A stretch of DNA of 64,000 bases from Dolomedes plantarius (Eukaryota > Arthropoda > Arachnida > Araneae > Dolomedidae), in NCBI GenBank assembly GCA_907164885.2, contig OU015503.1, positions 125,289,523 to 125,353,522 on the forward strand. Reading direction: 5' to 3'. Shown here piece by piece: positions 1 to 10,313 of the stretch. Position numbers and translations under genes: made by a program. Below the pieces are notes generated by a model. The model was not told where the DNA came from and did not search any database. It saw only the letters and a program-made list of their open reading frames with translations. Numbering within the stretch: the stretch's first letter is position 1; the number at the start of each line of letters is the position of its first letter.

Positions 1-34
1 TAATAAATGCGACGATCAATGTATACAAATGATG

Positions 35-87
<53 letters not shown>

Positions 88-720
88 AAAAAATCGTAAG
101 GGATATTTATTTATTTTTTTTTTTTGATAATATCCAATCGTCTGCTGCATTAGAAAGAAAAAAAATTTTTTTTGTCTATTTAGTTGTTATGCACGTGACG
201 ATAAATTTATTTAAAGTACCACCAGTACAAGAAATCATGTGATCGGCATTTAATAAATTCAATTCTAAAAAAAAATCTTTAAAAATTCACCAAAAATCCG
301 AAAAAGGAAATAAAGATTCGAAAAATATTTCATTTTAAAGGAATTTTTAGGATCTTTCTCGCGATATAAATTTTATAACCCTCAAATTATTATTTTAAAT
401 GCAAACTTTAAAAAAAGTACAAAAACAGCTTAAAAATTTAATTTAAAAAAATCTAAGAATTTTCCAAAAAACTTTCTTAGTGCACCCCTACACTATAAGA
501 AGAATCGCCATGCAAAATGTCAGCCCTTTAGGTCCAGCGGTTTGGCCTGTGCGTTGTATGTCAGTGAGTCAGTCAATGAGTCAATCAGTTACGGAACTGT
601 TTTATATACATAGATATATGTATGTCAAAATTTTGACGGATTTTGGTACTTTTCTGTTTAACTGTTTACTGCTTGCCCAAGCGATACAGACTGGGTTTAG
701 CGCACTGCCAAAATTATAAC
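1..720 (+). repeat. Interspersed 'CTAGCTGAATACCCG' family copy, 5' end cut by window
   Basis: The same unit occurs at 51564-52358 and 59351-60125 (+) and in part at 5640-5930 (-). It holds a (TA)n tract at 37-80, then an AT-rich body, then the signature 'tttaggtccagcggtttgg' followed by (GTCA)n-like repeats and 'ttacggaactgtttta'. No coding capacity. At 606-719 it is joined to the reverse complement of another repeat found at 54800-54905 and 60790-60900. Class not assigned. Confidence 0.75.
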
Positions 721-789
721 TCACGACGACGGACGGTTTTAGCGTCTGAAATTTATCTTTCCTTGAAGACCGTTATGGAGGAACGTAAT

Positions 790-935
790 TCTACGTTAAT
801 AATAAAATAAGAATAAATAAATAAGAATAATAAATAAGAATAAATAAGAATAATAAATAAGAATAATAAAATAAGAATAAATAAATAAGAATAATAAGAA
901 TAATAAAATAAGAATAAATAAATATAGAATAAGAA
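790..935. repeat. AATAAGAATAAATAAG simple repeat
   Basis: About 145 bases of imperfect tandem AATAAG / AATAAATAAG units with no cytosine. Low-complexity DNA without coding potential. Confidence 0.9.
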
Positions 936-1069
936 AAATTGAGAGAAACAAATAATATAAAATTCATTTTACCACATTAATTTCATACTAAGTGGTTCGG
1001 GCGACCCTTTCGCACGTGATTAAAATACAATAAATCGTATAGTGAGGTGAATTGTATAGGCATGAAAGA

Positions 1070-1510
1070 AGAACCGGTTCATTTGTGTCAATTGTTTATT
1101 TGTCAAATAACAATGGTGCGTAAGGATAATACAAAACGCCTTTGACCACACTATTGGAGGTGAAGCATAAGACAAAACAGGGGAACATGAGATATGGACA
1201 CGTCAAAACACCTTTGTAAACGATATTAAAAGTTAAATACGACACAAACTCGTGGAAAATGGGATATTGACATTACAAAACCTCTTTGTGCACACTGTTT
1301 GACCGCGCCGTTTCGACGCCTCCGGGGAAAGAACTTTAGGGCCAAAAGTCAATTTTTCACTTCGATTTTGAAACAAAAAATGCAATGTGTCATTCTGAAT
1401 GAACAATTCGTCAGAAGCGGAGAACTTAATCTTTAAAATGGCACCTCATTTATGGATTTTGGTTGGTATGAAGGGACAGAAAGGGATCGTCACAAAAAAT
1501 CCCCTTCTAG
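1070..1510 (+). repeat. Dispersed repeat, second copy at 23490-23940 (-)
   Basis: Shares, in reverse complement, long stretches with 23490-23940: caaaacacctttg, the 'gggccaaaagtc' block, and 'aattcgtcagaagcggagaactt'. Part of the same unit (from 'gtgtaattctaaattaac') recurs at 1756-1875. No ORF of note. Confidence 0.7.
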
Positions 1511-1755
1511 AAATAATATACATATGGTTTTTCCATGCAAAAAGAATAATGTACACCTACGCGGATGTAGCCAATAAAGAAACTCATTAATGAAATCATA
1601 GAATGACAATGAAAGCAAACGATTTTTAAATTTAAAAGTTCAGGGCGATTGATAATGGTAAAATAAAAGAAGCTAGTGCGCGCGCCATCTAGGGGAAGGA
1701 AAATTGTTTATAATGTTTATGCTTCGATTTTTAAGCATTAACATGAAGCAAGTAA

Positions 1756-1875
1756 GATGTGTAATTCTAAATTAACAATTCTTACGGAACGGGGATCTTA
1801 ATCTTTAAAATGGTACCTCATTTATCGATTTTGGTTAAATATGAAGGAAGAAAAAGGGATAAAAAAACCTTTTAG
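1756..1875 (+). repeat. Partial third copy of the 1070-1510 repeat
   Basis: The segment matching 1387-1510 is repeated here ('ggggatcttaatctttaaaa', 'tggtacctcattta') and ends just before the Tigger element at 1886. Confidence 0.65.
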
Positions 1876-1885
1876 AAATAAAATA

Positions 1886-2665
1886 CAGTGGAACCTCGCT
1901 TAACGAGCACCTCGCATAACGAGCAAAATAAATCGTAAAAAAAATGGCTCGCTTAACGAGCAACATTTCGCATAACGAGTGACGTGGAAGGAAGTCCCGT
2001 CTTCACGTCACCAGGATCATCCACGGCCGAAAAATAAGTATTTAAGGGTAGTCATGGATGGCTCGAGAAGCAAATATCACGGGACTGGAGGATAACAATG
2101 ATATTGAGGAGCTTGTGGAAGAGCACGACCAAGAGCTGACCACCGAACAGCTCATAGAATTGCAGTGTCTTTCACGGCAAGCAGTTGTAGAGGAGAAGGA
2201 CGAAGAAACAGCAAAGAAACAATCTTCTGGCGCAATAAAAGAAATGATGAAAGCATGGGAAACTGTTGCATCGTAAGTTACAAAGCATCACCCCGATAAG
2301 ACGGTGGCTATGCGCGCTAGAAATTTATTCAGTGACAATGCGGTGACACATTTTCGGCAAATTTTGAAGCGCCGAGAAAAACAAATGTCGCTAGATAGCT
2401 GTCTAGTAAAGAAATTAGATATGAGTCATAAATTCGTAAATAATAAACTACATATGGATGATTTGGCTCCTTAAGAATTTATGTATAAGTAGTTTTCATT
2501 AAATAATAAACGTTACGTCTAAAAAATGTTGAGTATTTTTTGGCATGGAACGCATTATCGTATTTTACATTAATTTATATGGGAAAAATTGTTTCGCTTA
2601 ACGAGTGTTTCGCATTACGAGTAAGACTCTAGAACGAATTATGCTCGTTATGCGAGGTTTCACTG
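1886..2665 (+). mobile_element. Tigger-like (pogo/Tc1-mariner) element, internally deleted
   Basis: A 780-bp element with inverted ends: CAGTGGAACCTCGCTTAACG on the left, and a right end whose complement starts CAGTGAAACCTCGCATAACG. Both sides carry the TA target duplication (1884-1885, 2666-2667). The 11-mer CGC(T/A)TAACGAG recurs inside both ends. Only the C-terminal end of the transposase is left, so it cannot move by itself. Confidence 0.9.
2058..2425 (+). pseudogene. Tigger transposase, C-terminal remnant
   Basis: An open frame of 72 codons reads DNNDIEELVEEHDQELTTEQ then LIELQ, the acidic C-terminal tail typical of Tigger transposases. After a stop at 2274 the frame continues with recognisable Tigger end sequence (HHPDKTVAMRA, HFRQILKRREKQMSLD). 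The CENP-B-type DNA-binding domain and the DDE core are absent. The encoded piece is a fossil. Confidence 0.85.
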
Positions 2666-3034
2666 TATATAGATTATACAAAAGGCAAAAAGCTGCTCAT
2701 TTCCTTTAAAAATTCTAAAAGCATGTGCTCTTTATCATGCAATCGATGCCACATGAATTTTCCAAGTACGAATCTAGTTGGTGGCTTGCAGTGCCGCGCT
2801 GACGTTTGTTTCGTCATCTTGCACTGACCCACAGCCTTTCAACAGTTTGCATATGGCATCCGGATTAATAAAGTTATATTTATGATTAACACGCACGTGT
2901 TCGTGTCCCGAATCTTCTAATTCATCCGTTTTATAGGCTCTCAACAGTCACAGTGAATTATACTTCCTTCTGCCACTTTTCTTATATTTCTGCAATCAAA
3001 ACGGTCCGGCACCGTTGTTTTTCTAATTACCATG

Positions 3035-3195
3035 TTTTTATTAACTTGCTTTCTTGTGTGTGTGTTTGTCCAGTACAAATCTTGCAATCGATTTTTAACT
3101 AACTTCCCGACTAGCTAGACATTCGAAACTTTTAGAATAGCTCAGAACACGATGACAATGCATTCTTTTGATACTTTTAGCCATCTTTAAACAGT
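3035..3195 (+). repeat. Dispersed 0.42 kb repeat 'R', partial copy
   Basis: Matches the start of the repeat R at 4298-4728: tgcaatcgatttttaacta, actagctagacatt and ttttagaatagctcag appear in the same order. Truncated after the 'agccatctttaa' point. Confidence 0.75.
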
Positions 3196-3864
3196 TACAG
3201 GGTCAAGAAAATTATAACTGTGATTTACGGTTAAGTTTTCAAAGCCGGTACACGGAGACGAGTTGCTTGTTGAGAAGTGGAGTTCCTTGGTCTGGAAGAC
3301 TTTATCTCCTGTCGCAAGATAATCATTTCAAGGTAGATGTGCTCAGTTTCGAAGCCGGTAGCTTGCAATTCGTCAGTTTTGTAGCCTTTCCAACAGTCTG
3401 AAAAGATGGTACTTCCATCTGCGATATTTTCTTCTATCGCGGCCAGTAATGTTTTGGTACTACCCCGTTAGCAGAATGTAATAAAATTACTGTTTACGAA
3501 AGTCTTTCAATGTTCCATTTAGCGACAGCCTTTATGATTGGCGACAACTGGAGCCAGATTTGGCAGGTTTTTAGCAGAAAAAGTAAATAAATTTGAACAT
3601 AAATTTATGTAATAAAAATAATTACTCAATCATTTTGTAACAAACTGCCTGATGCGACATACTTTTTGTATTTGGTTCGGTATAGAATATTCTTTATTTA
3701 GCTAAAGTTTCATAAAATAACCAGTTGTTTGGAAATACTAAATTCGCAAGACTTTTTTTTTTTTTTTCAAAAGTAGGTTTTTGTATAAAACCTAGTTGAA
3801 ACCTTTTTTGTTGACTTCCTATCCTTCTTACGCGTCTGTTTAAAAAATGGTTCCTATTTTCCAG

Positions 3865-3971
3865 AATTAAAGAACTCACTGGATATGATCCCCAGCATTT
3901 GCTGCGTAAAAGCCTTTACAATTTCGTTCATGTTGGCGACTCTCTCAAGTTGAAAGAAGATCACGGGAAAT
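3865..3971 (+). CDS. bHLH-PAS protein, PAS-B exon a
   Basis: A 107-nt exon with a strong pyrimidine-rich acceptor (ttttccag) and a perfect donor (GTAAGT). It begins with the last base of a split codon and ends with the first base of another. The 35 whole codons start IKELTGYDPQHLL and run through KSLYNFVHVGD to HGK. This is the middle of a PAS-B fold: the TGY-P-LL-KSLY-F-H-D pattern is typical of Sim, Trh and HIF proteins. The upstream exon is not in view; in Sim relatives an Arg precedes this point, which fits an AG|A split codon. Confidence 0.8.
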
Positions 3972-4297
3972 GTAAGTAGAGTTTAAAATGTGAAAAAGGA
4001 TAGTGAAAACTCGCATGTCATTTTAGGAACTTAAAAAATAGAATTTAATTATGAGTCATGTTTACGCACATGTGCATGTATATGTAAAACTATACGATTC
4101 GTGGTGTCCAATAATACTGTCTTTTATTGTCCAGCAATATGTAATTTGTAGATTTTATGTTAATTTATGTTTATGTACACGGTTTGTAACTCGTAATTTC
4201 GAATTAAAGTTGTGACTGGGTTCGGGCGAAACACGGGAACTGAGAAGAAAAAAAAAATATAGTTAGTTAATCTCTGGTAGTGCTTAAATTTAATTTA

Positions 4298-4728
4298 CAT
4301 GTTTTTATTAACTCGCTTTCTTGTTTGTGTGTTTGTCTCCTACAAATCTTGCAATCGATTTTTAATTCACTTCCCAACTAGCTAGACATTTGAAACTTTT
4401 AGAATAGCTCAGGACACGATGACAATGCATTCTTTTGATACTTTTAGCCATCTTCTGGCAGAATTAAATTTATTTTCAGTTATTTTCAGTTAATTTTGTT
4501 TTGTAGACTGGTGCAGCCCTCTATCGGACGGGTCGGGAACGAAAAGTTAAACGCAATTTAACTTCCAATTAACTTCATTTTCTTTCAAGTTGATGGGATA
4601 ATTCATCAAAAAAATTTTTTAAAAATTATTTATTAATACATAGAATCGTCAAGTTTATAGGATTGAACAGAAAATTTAAAAACGTGGTATATAAAACGTT
4701 CTTTTTATCTTGTAATTATTTTTAAGTT
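4298..4728 (+). repeat. Dispersed repeat 'R', full copy (left arm of long inverted repeat)
   Basis: A 0.43 kb unit found at least five times in the first 17 kb. It starts with catgtttttattaactcgc and ends near ttctttttatcttgtaatta. It contains 'gactggtgcagcc' followed by a 'tctatcgg' motif. It faces the copy at 5036-5436 across a spacer of about 310 bases. No coding capacity. Confidence 0.85.
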
Positions 4729-5035
4729 CAATTTGGGCTATGCCTCTACTTGTGTTTGTTCTGGCTCGCCTGAGCAGGATGGCTGTTGCACGACTAGTCA
4801 TCAGGACTAACCGCATACCTTCGTAAGGGTCGGCCAAACTTTAGGATTAGGAACTTAAAAGACATAATTTGGTTGGTTGTTTGGCTGAGGTTATTCTGAT
4901 CCAGAAAGGACAAGCTGTGTCAAACGCACAAGAATAGAACATATAAATTAGCAAGTAAACAACAACGATATAAGAAGTGATAAGAACAATGAAGGCAATA
5001 AAAACATGGTTAAAAGGTGATAAAATCAGTCAATA

Positions 5036-5436
5036 ATTACAAGATAAAAAGAACTTTTTATATACCATGTTTTTAAATTTTCTGTTGAATCCTATAAACT
5101 TGACGATTCTACGTATTAATAAATACTTTTTTAAAGTTTTTTTGATGAATTATCCCATCTACTTGAAAGTTAATTGGAAGTTAACTCGCGTTTAACTTTT
5201 TGTTCCCGGCCCGGCCAATAGATGGCTGCACCAGTCTACAAAACAAAATTAACTGAAAATGAATTCAAATCTGCTTAAAGATGGCTAAAAGTATTAAAAA
5301 AATGCATTGTCATCGTGTTCCGAGCTATTCTAAAAGTTTGAAATGTGTAGCTAGTCGTGAAGTGAGTTAAAAAGCGATTGCAAGATTTGTACTAGACAAA
5401 CACACAAGAAAGCAAGTTAATAAAAACACGGTAATA
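5036..5436 (-). repeat. Dispersed repeat 'R', inverted copy (right arm)
   Basis: Reverse complement of 4298-4728 along almost its full length (taccatgtttttaaattttc ... gttaataaaaacacggta). Together they form an imperfect inverted repeat with roughly 400-bp arms within the intron after PAS-B exon a. Confidence 0.85.
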
Positions 5437-5544
5437 AAAAGTGATAGAAACAGTCGCTTATAAAAATTGTTGTTGTTGTTGCTGCTAAGGCCCCACGTCC
5501 ATGAATCCACGTCCATTTTTTTTTTTTTTTCATTTTTTTTTTTT

Positions 5545-5720
5545 GATAATATCCAATCGTCTGTTGCATTAGAAAGAAAAAAATATTTTTTTATGTCTAT
5601 TTAGTTGTTATGCATAGGACCATAGGACAAACACTTTGTCGTATGGTCCTGTGCATAACAACTAAATAGACAAAAAAGTATTTTTTTTCTTTCTAATGCA
5701 GCAGACGATTGGATATTATC
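5545..5720. repeat. Near-perfect 88-bp-arm palindrome
   Basis: From gataatatccaatcgtctg to its complement cagacgattggatattatc the sequence folds back on itself; the centre is near 5632 within 'gacaaacactttgtc'. It consists of two head-to-head pieces of the family also seen at 1-230. Confidence 0.9.
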
Positions 5721-5750
5721 CAAAAAAAATAAATATCCCTTACGATTTTT

Positions 5751-5801
<51 letters not shown>

Positions 5802-5930
5802 CATCAATTGTATACATTGATCGTCGTATTTATTATAAATATGTAAATTTTTTTAGGCATTAATTGCATACATTGACCGTTGTATTTAATTTGAATGTAC
5901 TCCGTAGCGAAGTGCAGGTTTTCAGCTAGT
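5640..5930 (-). repeat. 'CTAGCTGAATACCCG' family, inverted partial copy
   Basis: Read on the - strand it starts gactagctgaaaacctgcac at about 5930, followed by the family's 'acaacggtcaatgtatgcaa' block and a (TA)n tract at 5757-5799. It is the inverted counterpart of bases 1-230. Confidence 0.75.
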
Positions 5931-6099
5931 CATTTTATAAGTAAACATTAGGATTTGAATTTCCGGACGCTTTGAAGTTTAACGTTCCAACGTCGCAAAC
6001 CTCTCGCAACGAAGGTATTGAACGAAACCCTGAGAAATTGATTGGAGTAGGTTGATTGGGGTATCTGAGCCATTACACACCCCGTTTATTTCGTTGCAG

Positions 6100-6244
6100 T
6101 GCTTAAAAAGGGCCAAGCCGTCAGCAGTTACTACCGCTTCCTCACGCACAACGGTGGATGGATTTGGATGCAGAGCTCTTTCATATTGCTACACAACTCG
6201 AAATCTCGTCAGCCCTTCATCCTCGCCATTAACCACGCTTTGAG
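6100..6244 (+). CDS. bHLH-PAS protein, PAS-B exon b
   Basis: A 145-nt exon with acceptor cgttgcag and donor GTAAGC. With the T left over from the previous exon it reads LLKKGQAVSSYYRFL, then NGGWIWMQS, ILLHNSKSRQPF and INHAL. This is the C-terminal beta-sheet half of PAS-B, matching the family pattern KGQ-YYR-GG(W/Y)-W-Q-N-(V/I)NY. It ends with AG, which completes a Ser codon with the next exon. An overlapping open frame at 6052-6243 in another phase is a shadow. Confidence 0.82.
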
Positions 6245-6354
6245 GTAAGCAAAGAAGTGTATTTCAATCCTAACTTACGTTTCAGCTTATATTGCCGATG
6301 AATAAAGAACAAGGAAGAGATCGAGAAAATTAAAATATACAATTTCATCAGTAA

Positions 6355-7012
6355 TGTTACGAATTTTACGAGTCTGTGGTAATCTAGCTAAATATGAGAT
6401 TTATCGCCAAATTGGCGATGGATTTGGTGACTTATTTTGGTCGCCACATTTGGCGATATGGCGCCAAATGGTCACCAACTTGCCGTATAGACCTTTCTGG
6501 AATCTTCTAGTGATATCTAGCTGGTTGACCAATAGAGGCTTTGGAAGTCTATAAATATACCTGACATTGGCATTGGAACTCAACTTTCTTTTCTGCCGAA
6601 AATTGAATGTATTGAAAGTGCGTTAGGGCCTGTTCACATAGGAGTCCGTTGCGTTGCGTTAAGGGAAAGATGACGTTGAGACGAAAATAAACCAATCATA
6701 GGCGTTAAAAATTTCATTGATAAACTTTTTAACGCCTATGATTGGTTTATTTTCGTCTCAACGTCATCTTTGCCTTAACGCAACGCAACGGACTCCTATA
6801 TGAACAGACCCTTAGGCTTGTATTGTATTAAAGACTCTGTTATCCTGACTTGCGTTTTTAAGGGTTTTTTTGTTGTATAGAAGACAGTTGTTACGTGTTT
6901 TCTGTTTGAATTTGTGTATGCGCCTGAAGAATGTACAGAATAATAAATTTTATTTTGTGTGCACATTCTGAAGAGATTTTATTCAATCCAATCGAACCCA
7001 GGAAAACGGAAC
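6355..7012 (+). repeat. LTR-like repeat with TATA box and poly(A) signal, carrying a MITE
   Basis: Starts TGTTACGAATTTTACGAG. It carries TATAAATA at about 6551, a start-site-like 'ggaactcaac', and AATAAA near 6949, an order expected for a retrotransposon LTR. Related copies lie at 18475-18720 (-) and 22985-23230 (-). The first part is rich in TTTGGCGA words. The downstream boundary is approximate and no flanking duplication was found, so 'solo LTR' is an inference. Confidence 0.55.
6626..6811. mobile_element. Foldback MITE with TTA target duplication
   Basis: A 186-bp, almost fully palindromic element: it begins GGGCCTGTTCACATAGGAGT and ends with the complement of a near-identical string (actcctatatgaacagaccc). 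TTA lies on both sides (6623-6625, 6812-6814). The related LTR-like copy at 18475-18720 has the empty site (gcgttaggc on its - strand), so this is a demonstrable insertion. Confidence 0.92.
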
Positions 7013-8834
7013 AATATGCCATAGTTTTTAGATTCCATTACGCCAGAAACACATAGCAATTTATTTTTACGTAAAGATGTGTTAAGTTGAGGTTAACCTT
7101 ACTGTCATGAGTGTGTGAAAAGATACTAGAATTTATGTAATACGGGAGCTTTTAATGGCAGTGCAATGCCATCACCAGTAAAAATCCAGAACGCCAAAGC
7201 CACTTACATCCCTCGTATCGACTATGTGTTACGAAGAGGCTCCGAGGGGCTAATGCATGTATTCTCTTATTTAGACTTTTTATTTATTTTAAAGATAGGA
7301 TGACACTGAATTCTAAAGTTTTAAATGGCCAGTTATAAAGGAAAAATTACAAAACTGCGAAAAACGAGCAATATCCCTTTGCGAATCAAAATACGCCTCT
7401 CAACACCGTTCCAAATTGAGCCTCTTTAAACTGTTCGATGTCGACAAACATCCCTGTTATTAAACCAAAACATAAAAAGAATGTCAGTGTGTCTAAATAT
7501 ACTCAACACCGTTAAGAACACACCCGATTAGAGAAATCAGCTATTCCTTTAGAATAAAATTAATCAAAATTTTTACCTTGAGTCAAAAACGAAATAATAA
7601 CTTCTGTGCTTTCGTGTATTCCATCTTCTCAAAAGAAATAATACTCTTTGTACTGAAGAACTTCAGCAACACAGAAAAATAAATACATTTTCATCCGTAT
7701 ATAACTTAGAAGAATTTTATTTACAGAAAACTTCACATATCATAAGCCAATAATTCTAACAACTGCTATAACAGCAAAATGGTAGATAACTTCAAAAAAA
7801 AAAATGATGCCATCTAAAAAGTAGATATTCTCAAAAATAAAAATATAGAAAACGTGCTGCTCTCCGTTGAAGAAAATTAAAGTCTCAACAACCCCTATGA
7901 GCGAAGTCGATTCCGTGAGGCATCTTTATGATAAGACGAAGCAGTCATTTGTCTCTTATAATGTTTATACATCTCAACAAAGGGATAGAATCAGAGTTAT
8001 AACTACTGCGTTGACCTTTTGAACTTCGTTGGCGCCGACACGCATAGGTGTAGCGTCGCCCCCCCCTCCCCAACCTAACTTGAAATAAATTAAAGCGTTA
8101 ATAGAGAAGTTCTGTTAAAATCGGAAAGTTGTAGAAAACTTTTAAGAATTTTTTCCCTCTTTTTCAAATTGTGAAACTGAAGATTCCGATTATGTCTTTA
8201 GCCTTAACATAATTTTTAACAATGATATGATCCAAAACAAAAATTCGATGCCGTATTTTTTTCTCATTTTATTTATATTATATTTATTTTTCTTATTGTA
8301 TAACTTTTGAATACTACTTAAACATCAATTCTATTGTTATGTAATTTCATAAAAATGATAATATTTCATATTTTAATCTTTTAACTGTCAAGTTATTTTG
8401 GTACGGAAAATGTCAATTTCTTATTTTATTGCAAAAATCAAATGTTTAGTTCAAAATAACGTACATAAACTGCCATCAGCTGAATAAAACAAAAATTCAC
8501 CTCCTAAGATATGGTATAGAATACTAGTGCTGCCATCTATTGAATAAAGCCCAAATCAACCTGTCCCGAGATAGATTCGGGTTTGACAATAAGATGCAAG
8601 AAAGAAAATCCATCAAAACTATCTCGAGCACGACATTTTGGAACACAAGTGTAGAATTTGAAATTGTAATTATAATTGTATCTTGTGCCAATAGATGGCA
8701 GTGTGATTAAAAGGGAAAATGTTCTACCAGTAAAAGTGAATTCTTGGGCGGAGAACCAGAAAGCAGTAATGCTTAATGTCGAATGAAATAAATTGTTTGT
8801 GTTTTAAAGGAAATTGATCTCATTATTGAGAAGT

Positions 8835-9232
8835 GTTTGTGTAATTGTCCAGTACAAATTTTGCAATCGATTTTTAGCTAACTTCCCGACTAGCTAGACA
8901 TTTGAAACTTTTAGAATAGCTCAGAACACGATGACAATGCATTCTTTTAAAACTTTTAGCCATCTTTAAGCAGATTTTTACCATTTTTTTATTATTTTCC
9001 GTTAATTTTGTTTTGTAGACTGGTGCAGCCATCTGTCGGCCGGGACGGGAACGAAAAGTTAAACGCAAGTTAACTTCCAATTAACTTCATTTTCTTTCAA
9101 GTGGATGGGATAATTCATCAAAAAAAATTTTTTTAAAGTATTTATTAATACATAGAATTGTCAAGTTTATAGGATTCAACAGAAAATTTAAAAACATGGT
9201 ATATAAAAAGTTCTTTTTATCTTGTAATTATT
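8835..9232 (+). repeat. Dispersed repeat 'R', copy 4
   Basis: Near full-length copy of the 4298-4728 unit in the second intron of the bHLH-PAS gene, with the same landmarks (actagctagacatttgaaac, gactggtgcagccatctg, aaaaacatggtatataaaa). The 68-codon open frame on its - strand is not a gene. Confidence 0.85.
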
Positions 9233-10313
9233 TTCAATTACAACTCCGTAAGTGCCACTAGAGGGACATCCGAAGTTAGGACTCCAAATATCCCTCATGG
9301 GCAGTTTACTTCGCGCAACGATCATTATGAATCGGGTTCGAAGGCTGCAAAATTATTTTCAGCATTAAAACTGGAAAAATAATTTGAAGATTTTAAAACT
9401 TTCGATGCTAAAGTCTGATTTTGACAACAGTAGACGAAAGCGACACTCACATGGGCTAAAGGAAGGCCCTGATTTTCCATTAGGGCCCCCGAATGTTTGG
9501 CCCTTCCCCAAAAATTTTTATTTTAAAAGAAAAAATTCCCAATTCAATTTTTTTTTAAATTTTGCCTTTTTTAATAGCAATTTTTTTTATATAGTATATG
9601 CTTTCGAATTTGATTGATTGGTTCATATGTATAGTTATATGTATAGTTTATCATATGTATGTTATAGTGTATATAAGGGATTAATACGTTTTTCTGGTTG
9701 CATTGTATTTGTGTTTTAATGAAGTTAATATGTTGTATTGTTTTTTTGTTATTTGATAATGTTCTAGGCTTCTATGCTTCGAATAGTCAATTCTTGGTAA
9801 AATGGTACTTTAACAATGATTCGTGATTTTTCTTTTTTGTGTCAATTTTGGAAAATGTTACGCCCCCGTCAGTGTTAGGGGGAACCCCATCCCGAGTTGT
9901 GCCTATAGTCAAGAATTTTCTAAATTGGGCCCTGGCTAAAGGTACAAAATAAGCGGGAAGTCCGAGTTATTGAAAGTAAAACTAACGATCACTGTAATGG
10001 CTAAGGTGCACACGGGTGATTGTTTTTCCAGATTACGGACTAAAAGACGTAAAATTCAAAATAAATGCTGTAAAACAAAAGTTCAGAAAGCAAAATAAAT
10101 AAAGAGGTTAATTATAATTACATAAAGATTTTTTTTTATTTGACAAAATAAAACGTTTCGATTTCATTAGCCAAAAAAAAAAAAACTAAAGTGCCTTGGA
10201 GTCGCTGGTAAGTCATACTAAAAACTTACTGAAGTGCAAAGGGTTGATCATTTTTCCTTAAATATGTGTTTTGTTATAAATGATAATATGTTATCCAATT
10301 TTGCTTATTTCAG

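Larger units (their letters stand above)
6245..10313 (+). other. Intron between PAS-B exon b and the terminal exon
   Basis: 4.07 kb, donor GTAAGC, acceptor TTTCAG. Apart from the LTR-like repeat, the MITE and repeat R copy 4 listed separately, 7013-8834 and 9233-10313 show AT-rich DNA with no supported gene. Confidence 0.75.

Noticed and set aside
790..935. CRISPR-like array
   Set aside because: Simple AATAAG repeat without spacers, in an animal genome.
6052..6554. Frames of 63 and 66 codons
   Set aside because: The first is the wrong phase of PAS-B exon b; the second lies in an LTR-like repeat.
8874..9080. 68-codon frame on the - strand
   Set aside because: Lies in dispersed repeat R; the frame is not kept in the other copies.
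10234..10313. ATG start of the 599-codon frame
   Set aside because: It lies in the intron; a good acceptor and phase match place the exon start at 10314.
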